Positions 39,803 to 48,445 of a stretch of DNA of 51,821 nucleotides are shown piece by piece; the stretch's first letter is position 1; each line of letters starts with the position of its first letter. The notes beneath the pieces were generated by a model. The model was not told the DNA's origin. It did not search any database and saw only the letters and a program-made list of their open reading frames with translations. Source of the stretch: an uncultured marine group I thaumarchaeote (lineage in GTDB: Archaea > Thermoproteota > Nitrososphaeria > Nitrososphaerales > Nitrosopumilaceae); contig CACLIK010000003.1 of assembly GCA_902606965.1 (NCBI GenBank), forward strand, positions 1-51,821, in the 5' to 3' direction. Both the position numbers and the translations under genes were made by a program.

Positions 39803-40102
39803 ATGCCAGTAGCAATACTACCAGACATCAGTGAGCAGATGTGTATCGGATGTGCACTTTGTGTAGAAATCTGTACAACTTTGGGACCTGACGTTTTAAG
39901 AGTAAAACCAGTCGAAGGCTGGAAACGGGGCAAAGCATTTGTATTTTATCCAGAGAGATGTATCTCTGATGGTGCATGCATAGGTGTATGCCCAACAAAG
40001 GCAATCTTTTGGATGAGACCAATGGACTTTACTGTAGGTCAACCAGTACCACTTTACAAGAACTCAGTTTTCGTAAAAGGCTGGACTGAACTAATAGACT
40101 AA
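39803..40102 (+). CDS. Dicluster-type ferredoxin with seven Cys, 99 aa
   Basis: Cys at 14, 17, 20 and 24 (CIGCALCVEIC) and at 53, 59 and 63 (CISDGACIGVCP). The second set has the C-x5-C-x3-CP spacing typical of the 3Fe or labile site of archaeal zinc-type ferredoxins, so one [4Fe-4S] and one [3Fe-4S] or labile cluster are likely. It is a small soluble electron carrier. The C-terminal tail (FTVGQPVPLYKNSVFVKGW) is longer than in minimal ferredoxins. TATA-like AAATTATATTAAG lies upstream. Confidence 0.85.
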   Translation: MPVAILPDISEQMCIGCALCVEICTTLGPDVLRVKPVEGWKRGKAFVFYPERCISDGACIGVCPTKAIFWMRPMDFTVGQPVPLYKNSVFVKGWTELID

Positions 40103-40169
40103 ATCCCCTTTAACTTCTTTTTATTATTTGACTAACCAATCTTATATTACAAATTCATTATTTTTTGAT

Positions 40170-40658
40170 ATGACAAAGATTGGAGATGTTAAGCGTAAAC
40201 TTCATGGAAAAATCTGGAAAAAACCTGATAACTTTTCTTGGATTATTGAAGGAAAACTTGCTGGAAGTGCAATCCCAACTTCAACAGATGAGGTGGAGTG
40301 GACAATTGAGCAAGGCGTAAAATCCATTGTTACAATTAAGGAGCAACCACTTGACGACAATTGGACAAAAGACGTCAATTATCTTCATGTGCATTCAAAC
40401 GATATGGGGGTTCCTGAATTTGCTGATCTCGTTTCAGCCGTGGATTTTATTCACGAAAGAATAACAAACAACGAACCAGTGATGGTTCACTGTCTAGCGG
40501 GCTTGGGAAGAACTGGAACCATTTTAGCTTCTTACCTTGTAAAATATCAAAAAATGTCTGCGGATGAAGCCATACAAAAGATACGTGAAGAAAGACCAGG
40601 CTCTATTCAATCATACCCGCAAGAAGAAATAATTTTCCAGTTTGCAAAATCTCTTTAA
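40170..40658 (+). CDS. Dual-specificity/tyrosine protein phosphatase
   Basis: 162 aa from ATG 40170; an upstream TTG at 40128 is less likely because the promoter-like AT block lies around it. The P-loop HCLAGLGRTGT holds the catalytic Cys-x5-Arg, and the general-acid Asp is in VHSNDMGVPEF. Archaeal proteins of this type remove phosphate from Ser, Thr or Tyr. No membrane helix. It converges on the 50-aa gene at 40662. Confidence 0.88.
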   Translation: MTKIGDVKRKLHGKIWKKPDNFSWIIEGKLAGSAIPTSTDEVEWTIEQGVKSIVTIKEQPLDDNWTKDVNYLHVHSNDMGVPEFADLVSAVDFIHERITNNEPVMVHCLAGLGRTGTILASYLVKYQKMSADEAIQKIREERPGSIQSYPQEEIIFQFAKSL

Positions 40659-40661
40659 AGC

Positions 40662-40814
40662 TTATTCTGGTACTGATTCGGTGACAATCTTTCCATCAAC
40701 TACTTTTACGTGAAGGAATTTGTTTTCTTTAAAGACAAGTGTGATGCCTCCATCCTTGTCTGGATCCTGCACTTCAACAAGATCAGCCATTCGTATCCCG
40801 TCAAACTTTGCCAT
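40662..40814 (-). CDS. 50-aa paralogue B of a tandem pair
   Basis: ATG at 40814 (an upstream in-frame extension to 40859 overlaps the other gene and is not homologous). MAKFDGIRMADLVEVQDPDK is followed by DGGITLVFKENKFLHVKV and ends TESVPE. It aligns without gaps to the product of the upstream gene (40819-40971), 28 of 50 residues identical. The pattern of alternating strands suggests a small beta-barrel or beta-hairpin fold. A GGAGTGA site spans the gap to its start. Function unknown. Confidence 0.6.
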   Translation of the reverse strand: MAKFDGIRMADLVEVQDPDKDGGITLVFKENKFLHVKVVDGKIVTESVPE

Positions 40815-40818
40815 AAAA

Positions 40819-40971
40819 TCACTCCGGAATTGAAATGGTAGACAATTTACCATCTTCAACTTTAATAAATAAAAATCTGTTATCTTTGAAAATCAAAGTA
40901 ACACCGCCCTCCTTATCTGGCTCTTCTACTTCTAAAAGCGGCTGACCTAACAAACCATCATACTTTACCAT
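40819..40971 (-). CDS. 50-aa paralogue A of a tandem pair
   Basis: ATG at 40971, 50 residues: MVKYDGLLGQPLLEVEEPDK, EGGVTLIFKDNRFLFIKV, ending STISIPE. It matches the next gene in length and in 28 of 50 positions, notably EV..PDK.GG.TL.FK.N.FL..KV.DGK. Its TGA lies 4 nt before the downstream ATG, so the two are coupled. The duplication suggests a hetero-oligomer or gene amplification. Too short for default gene callers. Confidence 0.6.
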   Translation of the reverse strand: MVKYDGLLGQPLLEVEEPDKEGGVTLIFKDNRFLFIKVEDGKLSTISIPE

Positions 40972-41001
40972 GTCAAGTTTTGAAAGTTCGTACTTATATC
41001 C

Positions 41002-41535
41002 CTAATTAATTTCAATTTCAATTTCTTCTGACTGTATTTTTTCTTCATTTTTGTCAATGTATTCATGTTTGTTCCATGAGGCAAAAACCTCTGCACTGAC
41101 TTTGTGTTTTCCTTGTCCAAGGTCTGACGCGTTCAAAACAATTGGCTCGTCGAAATCAAACAACTCCTTTTGGACATCTTCCTCTGTTAATTTTATTATA
41201 GGTTCAAAGTTTTTTGCCACCTGAACCCAAATCCTTTTTTCTTTCATCGGGTTTACAAGCTTGGGATTTCTAGTCCAAAAGATAGATGCTTTTCTATAAG
41301 TATCAATTGGCTTTACGATATCATGCTTTCTCAATCCACTGGAGACCAGCTTGATTCCATACTTTAGCTTGAATTGGTTATCATTCTTTTCGTAAGCGTC
41401 AGTCCAGTTTTTTTCAGAAAAGGAATTACGAATATCACCATTTAGCGAGAATTTAACATTTATTGTAATGCTATCATCAGACGCATACACGTCTTTATCC
41501 TTAACCAAGTTTAGGTTCGAAATCTCGCTGGCCAA
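41002..41535 (-). CDS. Hypothetical beta-rich protein, 177 aa
   Basis: Start TTG at 41535, since no ATG fits. The protein is mostly beta in pattern (DDSITINVKFSLNGDIRNSF, FKLKYGIKLVSSGLRKHDIV, KRIWVQVAKNFEPIIKLTEE, GKHKVSAEVFASWNKHEYID) and ends in an acidic tail (KIQSEEIEIEIN). No signal peptide or membrane helix. It could be an immunoglobulin-like scaffold. Divergent from rpoL, 49 nt between starts. Confidence 0.55.
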   Translation of the reverse strand: MASEISNLNLVKDKDVYASDDSITINVKFSLNGDIRNSFSEKNWTDAYEKNDNQFKLKYGIKLVSSGLRKHDIVKPIDTYRKASIFWTRNPKLVNPMKEKRIWVQVAKNFEPIIKLTEEDVQKELFDFDEPIVLNASDLGQGKHKVSAEVFASWNKHEYIDKNEEKIQSEEIEIEIN

Positions 41536-41584
41536 TTCTGTACTTATAATGATTTATATCCGCAATAAGTTGTTTTTCGCTTGG

Positions 41585-41860
41585 ATGGAAGTTCAGCTAA
41601 GAGAATTAACCAAAAAAGAGGCTAATTTATCAATACTTGGTGGGGATATTGGCATTTTGTATATCATACAGAATGAGCTGCTAAAGAATTCTAGCACTGA
41701 ATTTGCTGGCGTGATAACTAGACATCCACTGACTGACGAGTTATGGATGCGGGTAGTTTCAAACACTCCACTAAAAGACATAGCAAAGGCTACAAACACT
41801 GCAATCGAAGAAGCAGCTGAATTAAAAAAATTGTTGGCTTCTAAGATAAAGGTAAACTGA
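41585..41860 (+). CDS. rpoL: RNA polymerase subunit L (Rpb11/Rpb3 partner)
   Basis: 91 aa from ATG 41585; a longer open frame to 41468 runs into the promoter and lacks homology. VQLRELTKKEANLSILGGDI and LYIIQNELLKNS match Rpb11-like heterodimerisation elements that pair with Rpb3-like RpoD. A TATA element (TTTATATC, 41553-41560) sits 25 nt upstream, supporting a short leader. First gene of rpoL-tfs-pcn, a typical archaeal informational cluster. Confidence 0.85.
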   Translation: MEVQLRELTKKEANLSILGGDIGILYIIQNELLKNSSTEFAGVITRHPLTDELWMRVVSNTPLKDIAKATNTAIEEAAELKKLLASKIKVN

Positions 41861-42184
41861 ATGGATTTTTGCCCAAAGTGTGAATCACGACTAAAAAAAA
41901 ACAGCGATGGGTTACTCGCTTGCCCAAAATGTGAATTTGTTAAGGAAGGAGCTGTCAAAGAAGACGTAAAGAAATCAGAAGGAGCTGATTCTGAATTTCT
42001 AGTCATGGATGAATCTGATATGAATCAAGCAAAAGGATTAGAATCAACTGTACCGATTGACTGTGAGAAGTGTCATAACAAGGAAGGAGTTTCGTGGACA
42101 TTTCAGACACGCAGTGCCGATGAACCTGAAACTAAATTTTATAGATGTACGAAATGTAATCACACCTGGCGAGATTATACATAA
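41861..42184 (+). CDS. Transcription elongation factor TFS (TFIIS/RPA12-like)
   Basis: 107 aa. N-terminal ribbon CPKCESRL with a second CPKC; C-terminal zinc ribbon with CEKCHNKE and YRCTKCNHTW, and the RSADEPETK loop carrying the Asp-Glu acidic tip that reaches the polymerase active site. It stimulates transcript cleavage and rescue of stalled polymerase. The stop-start spacing to rpoL is 0 nt (adjacent), and the start ATG abuts the rpoL stop. Confidence 0.93.
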   Translation: MDFCPKCESRLKKNSDGLLACPKCEFVKEGAVKEDVKKSEGADSEFLVMDESDMNQAKGLESTVPIDCEKCHNKEGVSWTFQTRSADEPETKFYRCTKCNHTWRDYT

Positions 42185-42218
42185 CTTTTAACTCTGACAT
42201 TGTAGTTATTTGATTAAA

Positions 42219-42965
42219 ATGGAATTTTCAGCTAAAACAAATACTTCTGATGAATGGAAGGCCATAATATCTGCGATATCAACTCTGGTGGAGGAAGCGA
42301 CTTTTGAAGCAACGGTTGAAGGAGTGTCGTTTCGAGGAATGGATCCATCACATGTTGCACTGATAGATATTTCCTGGCCCAACTCTGCGTTTGAAAAATA
42401 CAGTTGTGATGGTGACATAAAATTTGGGGTTCGCATTGATGAATTTTCCAAACTGATCAAACGTGCCGAAAAGAGCGATGGAATTGAAATTAACATATCT
42501 GACGATAATATGCTACGCGTGTCTATAGGGAAAAACAAAAAATACAAAATGAGACTGATTGAAAGTTCTGCTTCTGACACGCCACTGCCAAAAATTTCTT
42601 ATGATTCAAAAATTACTTTGTTATCATCTAGACTTGATAAAATTTTAGGCGATATTGATGTAGTGTCAGATTATTTGTCGATAAAAACAACGCCAAAAAA
42701 TGTCGAGTTCTCTGGAAAGGGAGATGCCGGAGAAGCAACCATAAGTCTTGAAAAAGGCACAGAGGAATTACAGGAGATCTCTGTAAGTCAGGAAAGCTCG
42801 GGTACCTATAGCCTAGAATACCTAGACCCGATAGTAAAGGCGGTAGGCGGCACTGCTGATTCGATAATATGCGAATTTTCTACTGAAAAACCACTACGAA
42901 TTGAATTTAAGGTTACCAATATTGGGAGAATCCACTTCTATTTGGCGCCACGTGTTGAAAGTTAA
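42219..42965 (+). CDS. pcn: DNA polymerase sliding clamp (PCNA)
   Basis: 248 aa from ATG 42219 (a TTG at 42210 would add three residues). Two PCNA-fold repeats: residues 1-125 (SFRGMDPSHVALIDISWPNS, FGVRIDEFSKLIKRA, RMLRVSIGKNKKYKMRL in part) and 130-248 (PKISYDSKITLLSSRLDKIL, DYLSIKTTPKNVEFSGKGDA, RIHFYLAPRV). It forms a trimeric ring that tethers replication enzymes. Follows TFS by 34 nt, a gene order found in several archaea. Confidence 0.94.
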   Translation: MEFSAKTNTSDEWKAIISAISTLVEEATFEATVEGVSFRGMDPSHVALIDISWPNSAFEKYSCDGDIKFGVRIDEFSKLIKRAEKSDGIEINISDDNMLRVSIGKNKKYKMRLIESSASDTPLPKISYDSKITLLSSRLDKILGDIDVVSDYLSIKTTPKNVEFSGKGDAGEATISLEKGTEELQEISVSQESSGTYSLEYLDPIVKAVGGTADSIICEFSTEKPLRIEFKVTNIGRIHFYLAPRVES

Positions 42966-42999
42966 CGAATTTATTGATTAACAAGGCAGGTATACTACT

Positions 43000-44403
43000 T
43001 TGAAACTAGTGCTAAAATTTGGCGGTACATCGCTTGCATCTCCCAAGGACATTACGAATGTTGCAAAAACCGTTGCTTCATTCTCAAAGGGAAACCAGAT
43101 TGTCGTAGTTTGCTCCGCAGTTGATGGCGTAACTGATTCTCTAATTCTAATTTCAAGAATGATTGAACAGAGAAAGAAAAAGGACGTTGCAAAGGTGCTA
43201 GATGAACTAATCAAAAAACATAGAAAACTTGCTGACCAGACAATAAAAAATTCTGTGATAAAAAAGCAACTTATAACAAAACTGGATGACGATGTTTCTG
43301 AGCTACAGGAATTGGTACGCGGACTGACACTGCTAAAGGAAGTGTCGGCGCGTTCATTAGATTATTTGATATCTTTTGGTGAACGTCTTTCTGACGATTT
43401 AGTATCATTTGCGCTACAAGATCTTAAGAAAGAATCTACAGCACTAAATGGTAAAGAGGTTGGCATAGTTACTGATTCTAATTTTGGTGAGTCAAGACCA
43501 TTGATGGATACCACTAGAATCCGTATTTCTAAGACGTTAGGTTCTTTGTTATCAAAAAAAGTAATTCCCGTTGTAGGCGGCTTTGCAGGAGCTGATCAAC
43601 ATGGTAACGTAACCACATTCGGTAGGGGCGGCTCAGATTATACCGCGACAATAATTGCTTCTAGCATAAATGCAGATGAAGTTTGGCTAATGAGTGATGT
43701 TGATGGTTTGATGACAGCTGATCCTAAACTTGTAAAGAGTGCAAAGTTACTCAAAGAAGTTTCATATGCAGAAGCAATTGAAATGGCACAATTTGGAGCA
43801 AAACAGATACATCCTAAAACATTTGAGCCGTTGTTATCCAAAAAAATTCCCATGCGAATTAGAAGCACGTTTGATGTAAAGAACACTGGGACACTAGTAA
43901 CTCCATCTCCCTCTGCAGCAACTAAGAAAACTGTCAAGTGTGTTTCTGCACTTCGAAACATAGGACTGATGGATCTAAGTGGAGGCATATTGTTTGCTGC
44001 GCCAGGTTCAGCCGCAAAAATATTCACAATTTTAGCAGAAAAAAACATCAATGTATTGATGGTCTCTTCTAACCCATCAGAGGCAAGCATCTCAATAATT
44101 GTCAGAAAATCTGATCTTGCAAAGTCGATCAATGCACTTGAAATGAATTTGTTGGGAAAAATGGTTAAAAAAATTGAAGGAACATCAAACGCTTCAATAA
44201 TAGCCGTTATTGGCTCAGGCATGAAAGGCACGGTAGGCGTCGCTGCCAAAGTATTTTCTGCCGCACAAAAACGAGATGTTAACGTAATGATGATAGCGCA
44301 GGGATCATCAGAGCTTAATTTGGCATTTGTTGTAAAGGATTCAGACTGTAAATCTGTTCTACAATCGCTTCATGAAGAATTTCATCTGGATAAAATCAAC
44401 TGA
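43000..44403 (+). CDS. lysC: Aspartate kinase
   Basis: 467 aa. LVLKFGGTSLASPKDI at the start is the KFGGTS motif; FTERLS-like GERLSDDLVSFAL, the GRGGSDYTATIIA phosphate loop and EVWLMSDVDGLMTADP follow. Two ACT domains at about 315-390 and 395-467 (MDLSGGILFAAPGSAAKIF; IAVIGSGMKGTVGVAAKVF) form the allosteric amino-acid site. It makes aspartyl phosphate, the entry to Lys, Thr and Met. Start TTG at 43000 with a GGCAGGTATAC upstream; no ATG is in range. Confidence 0.93.
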   Translation: MKLVLKFGGTSLASPKDITNVAKTVASFSKGNQIVVVCSAVDGVTDSLILISRMIEQRKKKDVAKVLDELIKKHRKLADQTIKNSVIKKQLITKLDDDVSELQELVRGLTLLKEVSARSLDYLISFGERLSDDLVSFALQDLKKESTALNGKEVGIVTDSNFGESRPLMDTTRIRISKTLGSLLSKKVIPVVGGFAGADQHGNVTTFGRGGSDYTATIIASSINADEVWLMSDVDGLMTADPKLVKSAKLLKEVSYAEAIEMAQFGAKQIHPKTFEPLLSKKIPMRIRSTFDVKNTGTLVTPSPSAATKKTVKCVSALRNIGLMDLSGGILFAAPGSAAKIFTILAEKNINVLMVSSNPSEASISIIVRKSDLAKSINALEMNLLGKMVKKIEGTSNASIIAVIGSGMKGTVGVAAKVFSAAQKRDVNVMMIAQGSSELNLAFVVKDSDCKSVLQSLHEEFHLDKIN

Positions 44404-44443
44404 GTGTTGAAAGAGATAAATTAATTGTAAATTCATTAATGAT

Positions 44444-45238
44444 ATGACAGGTAAGTTATACGTAGTAGGCGTTGGACCTGGTCACCACGATCACATGACT
44501 TTTCGCGCAAAACAAGTAATTGAAGAAAGCGACACTATTGTTGGCTATTCTACGTATGTAAATCTGGTTGAAGATCTGATAGATGGAAAAGATGTTTACA
44601 AATATGATATGACACAAGAAGTTGAGAGAGCCCAACAATGCATTAAATCAGCTAAAGATGGGAAAATTGTTTCACTAGTTTCTAGTGGAGATCCCGGAAT
44701 CTATGGCATGGCAGGACTAATTTTTGAGATACTTGCAGAATCCGGTTGGGATCCTAAAACAGGACTGCAGGTAGAGATAGTGCCGGGTGTTTCTGCACTA
44801 AATTCTTGTGCATCATTAATCGGCTCACCTTTGATGACAGACTTTGCGGTAGTAAGTATGAGTGACCTTCTTGTTCCTTGGGAAATAATTGTTAAGAGAG
44901 TAGAAGCAGCAGCAAAAGGCGATTATGTTATAGTGATTTACAATCCTTCAAGCAAAAAAAGAATACATCAGTTACAGGACACCAGGAAACTTTTGTTAGA
45001 ACATCGTTCCCCACAAACACCAGTAGCAATAATCAAAGGTGCATACAGAGAATCTCAATCCATAACTATCACTGATCTAGAACATATGGAGGAATATGCT
45101 GACAAACTAGGCATGATTAGCACTGTTATTGTCGGAAACTCATCAACCTACAACTTTAACGATCTGATGATTAATCCAAGAGGATACAAATCAAAATACA
45201 GCCTTCAGGCACAGGCAGAACAAAAAATACAGAACTAG
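44444..45238 (+). CDS. cbiH: Precorrin-3B C17-methyltransferase, CbiH/CobJ-type
   Basis: 264 aa. YVVGVGPGHHDHMTFRAKQV, the VSSGDPGIYGMAGLIFEIL SAM-loop and VPGVSALNSCASLIGSPL are the family hallmarks, and GDYVIVIYNPSSKKR matches CbiH/CobJ. It contracts the corrin ring with methylation at C17. With CbiE at 30 kb it shows that cobalamin genes are dispersed, not clustered. It overlaps the convergent tyrS by 4 nt. Confidence 0.87.
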   Translation: MTGKLYVVGVGPGHHDHMTFRAKQVIEESDTIVGYSTYVNLVEDLIDGKDVYKYDMTQEVERAQQCIKSAKDGKIVSLVSSGDPGIYGMAGLIFEILAESGWDPKTGLQVEIVPGVSALNSCASLIGSPLMTDFAVVSMSDLLVPWEIIVKRVEAAAKGDYVIVIYNPSSKKRIHQLQDTRKLLLEHRSPQTPVAIIKGAYRESQSITITDLEHMEEYADKLGMISTVIVGNSSTYNFNDLMINPRGYKSKYSLQAQAEQKIQN

Positions 45239-46281
45239 TAACTATTTTTAATTAAATCAGACAGCTCATCACTCAATGCCAATTTATCTCTAATTGGAGA
45301 CACTATCTTGACCAAAGACTCCCCAACAGCCTGCTTTAGGTCAGCAGGATGAAGTTTCTTTTGTGAAAAATCAGACTCCAAACTTTCAAAACTATCATAG
45401 CTGACATTACCACCAAACTTTTCAGGCCGTTCAACAGATACGGTATCAAATTCATGAAACACTACATGCTTTGCAATTTCTAATATTGGGTTATTTTCTA
45501 TAATTCCTTCATCACAGAATCCCTTCTTAATTTTAGTTCTAATTTCATCGTCTGAATTGTGGATGAAAACTCCAGCATTGGGGTCAGACTTGCTCATCTT
45601 TGCTACTTCACCATCAGGTTTTACTTCTGTTGGTTTGGTTAGACCAGGCAATAATTTATGATGAACAGCTACCGGAACCTTCCATTTCATTTTTGGAAAT
45701 ACATCCTTTACTAACATGTGAATTTTTCTTTGATCCATTCCTGCATGAACAATGTCCAAATCAAGCGAGTGTATATCAGCTGCTTGCATTGCAGGATAGA
45801 TGAGCTTTGCAAGATCAACCTTTTCATCCCTCTCTGATCTTCCCATTATTGTAAGGGTTCGCATGGTTCTAGCCAACGACATGTGTTTTGCGATATGTAC
45901 AAGCTCAGACCAATATTCTTTTTTGGAATCATAAAGGTCAGTTCCTAAAACCACGTTTACCTCAGGGCAAACCAGCCTAAACGCATCCTCATAATATTTT
46001 GAAACTTTCCTTATAGTTTCAAAACTCCCTCCCATCTTTTCATTCAATAAGGTGTGCCAATCTGCTAAAAATACAGTGCAGTCTGCACCAGCCTTAACAA
46101 AGTCATTTATCTTGAAACCAGTGCTTATCAGGCTACCCAGATGCAAGAAGCCAGAAATTTCAATACCTATGTAGTGTTTTGGTTTTGAGTTTGTTTTGAA
46201 TAATTCCAACAGCTCTTCCTTTGTGACAACCTCCTCAGTAGGCGGTCTTGATACTAAGTTAACCTTTTCAGTTACATCCAT
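45235..46281 (-). CDS. tyrS: Tyrosyl-tRNA synthetase
   Basis: 348 aa, the archaeal/eukaryotic class I form. The HIGH-type motif is GFLHLGSL (about 45-52) and the KMSKS motif is AKMSKSDP (about 229-236). YPAMQAADI and GMDQRKIHML line the Tyr pocket. It charges tRNA-Tyr. There is no C-terminal S4 domain. ATG at 46281. Confidence 0.93.
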   Translation of the reverse strand: MDVTEKVNLVSRPPTEEVVTKEELLELFKTNSKPKHYIGIEISGFLHLGSLISTGFKINDFVKAGADCTVFLADWHTLLNEKMGGSFETIRKVSKYYEDAFRLVCPEVNVVLGTDLYDSKKEYWSELVHIAKHMSLARTMRTLTIMGRSERDEKVDLAKLIYPAMQAADIHSLDLDIVHAGMDQRKIHMLVKDVFPKMKWKVPVAVHHKLLPGLTKPTEVKPDGEVAKMSKSDPNAGVFIHNSDDEIRTKIKKGFCDEGIIENNPILEIAKHVVFHEFDTVSVERPEKFGGNVSYDSFESLESDFSQKKLHPADLKQAVGESLVKIVSPIRDKLALSDELSDLIKNSY

Positions 46282-46345
46282 TTTAATTGAAGTTTTTTTT
46301 GAAAGCCTATAAAGTTTGCAGATTGTTGATAATACTAAATTATGA

Positions 46346-46909
46346 TTATAGATCTTCTAATGCTTTTCTTGGTTTTGTACTAAGATAGAATGCATGACCA
46401 CTAATTATAGCACCAGCAAGCCAAATCTTTGTTGCAAAAATTAGGTTCCATGGTCGTAGGACGTCTGGATAGTGCACTGCAAGAGCATCAATATCTGGCG
46501 TCTGTCCGCTGATGATCATTTGTGAAGTAATTTCAGCATTCAATATTGTAAAAGTCCATAATATCTCATACAAGCAAATTATAGTAAATCCTAGTAACAT
46601 TATCTGAAGAAGCCCCATTCTGTAGGAACGCAAATTTGTTGTCTTTTTCCAACCAATTCTAGAAACACAATACCAGCCTATTACGCAAGAAAAGAAGAGC
46701 CAAGTCGATAGATTTGCAAAATTTTCAAAAGGAACTTGGGTTTGGACCAGAATATCTCCCATAATGAATGTCCCTTCTTCGTTCCAGTCTTGTGCCATAG
46801 AGTAAACACCGAAGAATGTTATGGAAGCCATCACAACAGCACATGCATAGAAAACATAGAGAAATACCTTATACTGTCTGTCATGTTCCTGCAGATGTCG
46901 CCTTTCCAT
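46346..46909 (-). CDS. Four-helix membrane protein, 187 aa
   Basis: Hydrophobic helices at about 14-37 (KVFLYVFYACAVVMASITFF), 64-84 (LSTWLFFSCVIGWYCVSRI), 97-122 (MGLLQIMLLGFTIICLYEIL) and 153-175 (LIFATKIWLAGAIISGHAFY). The N-terminal RRHLQEHDRQYK is probably cytoplasmic. Several Trp and His residues sit at helix ends; no heme or metal pattern is certain. No family recognised. Confidence 0.65.
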   Translation of the reverse strand: MERRHLQEHDRQYKVFLYVFYACAVVMASITFFGVYSMAQDWNEEGTFIMGDILVQTQVPFENFANLSTWLFFSCVIGWYCVSRIGWKKTTNLRSYRMGLLQIMLLGFTIICLYEILWTFTILNAEITSQMIISGQTPDIDALAVHYPDVLRPWNLIFATKIWLAGAIISGHAFYLSTKPRKALEDL

Positions 46910-46993
46910 TCACTGCGCTAAGAATAATCACTATAAAAACTCATAGAATTTCTCAATGAAATTTATTAAAGAAGTAGCTGCCAAATCCACTAA

Positions 46994-48067
46994 TTGAAAA
47001 TTCCTATAAATATTCCTGACATTGGCAAGGAAGAAATTCGTGAGGTCACTGCAGTTTTATCAGAAAAATCATTAACTTCACCCTCATTTGATGGAGGAAA
47101 ACGAGTCCAACAATTTGAAAAACTATTATCAAAATTTGTCAAATCGAAGTTTGCGGTAGCAGTTAATTCTGGAACCGCAGCACTCCAAGCTTCTCTATAT
47201 GCAATTGATATCAAACCTGGAGATGAAGTGTTAGTACCATCATTTACTTTCGTAGCTACTGCAAATTCAGTCAAGTCTGTAGGAGCAAAGCCTGTTTTTG
47301 TTGATATTCTAAAAGACAACTATACAATGGATCCAAACGATTTGAGAAAGAAAATTACAAGACGAACCAAGGCAATAATTCCAGTCCACCTTTATGGTCA
47401 TATGGCTTACATAGATGAGATTCTAGAGATAGCAAAAAAGAAACACATCAAAATCATTGAAGATGCATCACAATCATTAGGCTCAAAATTGAGCAGCAAA
47501 CACTCCGGCACTTTTTCACATCTTGGGTGTTTTAGCATGTATGCTGGCAAAGTTATTACATCTGGCGAGGGAGGTGCCGTTGTAACAAATGACAAAAAAC
47601 TATTTGAAAAACTAAAGCAGATCCGCAACCACGGTCTAGCCAAAAATAATTTAACAACCACACTAGGTCTAAATTTTAGACTTTCTGAGATTGGTGCTGC
47701 TATAGCAAAAATTCAAATGAAAAAATTACCACATCTATTAAGCGAACGAAAAAAGAATGCGCAGATCCTCACTGAACTTTTAAAAAAGTACGATATTGTT
47801 TTACCAGTACAGCGCAAGAATGAAACTGTAAATTGGTATTTGTATACCATTGCTATAAAGAATAGAAATAAAATGATGAAGGATCTGAATGCCGCCGGAA
47901 TTGGTGCGAGAGTTTACTATTATCCTCCTATTCACAAAACACCATACTACAAAACCAAAATACATCTTCCAAATACAGAGTGGGCAGCATCTCATGTCAT
48001 AAGCTTACCAGTACATCCAAAAGTAAGAAAACGAGATTTGAGAAAAATGAGGAATATTATCTCATAA
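46994..48067 (+). CDS. DegT/DnrJ/EryC1-family aminotransferase
   Basis: 357 aa. NSGTAALQASLYAIDIKPGD and EVLVPSFTFVATANSVKSVG bind PLP phosphate; the Asp-carrying IEDASQSLGSKLSSKH and the Schiff-base Lys in SMYAGKVITSGEGGAVV complete the site. Members transfer amino groups to nucleotide-linked keto-sugars for glycans or cell-surface saccharides, or to keto-acids. No sugar biosynthesis gene cluster is beside it. Start TTG at 46994. Confidence 0.88.
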   Translation: MKIPINIPDIGKEEIREVTAVLSEKSLTSPSFDGGKRVQQFEKLLSKFVKSKFAVAVNSGTAALQASLYAIDIKPGDEVLVPSFTFVATANSVKSVGAKPVFVDILKDNYTMDPNDLRKKITRRTKAIIPVHLYGHMAYIDEILEIAKKKHIKIIEDASQSLGSKLSSKHSGTFSHLGCFSMYAGKVITSGEGGAVVTNDKKLFEKLKQIRNHGLAKNNLTTTLGLNFRLSEIGAAIAKIQMKKLPHLLSERKKNAQILTELLKKYDIVLPVQRKNETVNWYLYTIAIKNRNKMMKDLNAAGIGARVYYYPPIHKTPYYKTKIHLPNTEWAASHVISLPVHPKVRKRDLRKMRNIIS

Positions 48068-48080
48068 AGCAGAAACTAAT

Positions 48081-48413
48081 CTAATAACCATCTTTTTGGC
48101 GCTGTCTGTTGATCTCATTTTTCCTTTGATATTCTTTTAAAATATCTTCTGGGGTCAGACCTAGCTCTAACGAGGCTTGGATCAGGAAGTGCCAAATGTC
48201 TGCTAGTTCCTCCCTAGCTTCCTCCCTGTTGAATTCTGTTTGTTTTTTCCACCATTTCCAGTTTGTAGTACGTTGCAGCTCTACCGCCTCGTGAATCATT
48301 GCGGTACATAAAGCAGAAATCCTGCCCTCAACATCATCTGGGTATCTATCCAAATTCATCATTTCAGTTAATCCTTTTTGAAGAGAAAAAATTTCTTCTA
48401 GCTTATCTTCCAT
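48081..48413 (-). CDS. dUTPase/MazG-superfamily NTP pyrophosphatase
   Basis: 110 aa from ATG 48413 (an upstream ATG adds three residues). The helical all-alpha NTP-PPase motifs are HEAVELQRTTNWKWWK and EELADIWHFLIQASLELGL, with E-x2-E and E-x2-D metal ligands. This layout is closest to dimeric dUTPase or MazG proteins that keep dUTP or modified nucleotides out of DNA. Lies 14 nt from the end of the DegT gene, convergent. Confidence 0.82.
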   Translation of the reverse strand: MEDKLEEIFSLQKGLTEMMNLDRYPDDVEGRISALCTAMIHEAVELQRTTNWKWWKKQTEFNREEAREELADIWHFLIQASLELGLTPEDILKEYQRKNEINRQRQKDGY

Positions 48414-48445
48414 ATCACACAAATCATGTTAACATGTATAACTTT

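Noticed and set aside
43638-44249. 203-codon antisense frame within lysC
   Set aside because: Shadow of a clear aspartate kinase on the other strand; hydrophobic low-information composition.
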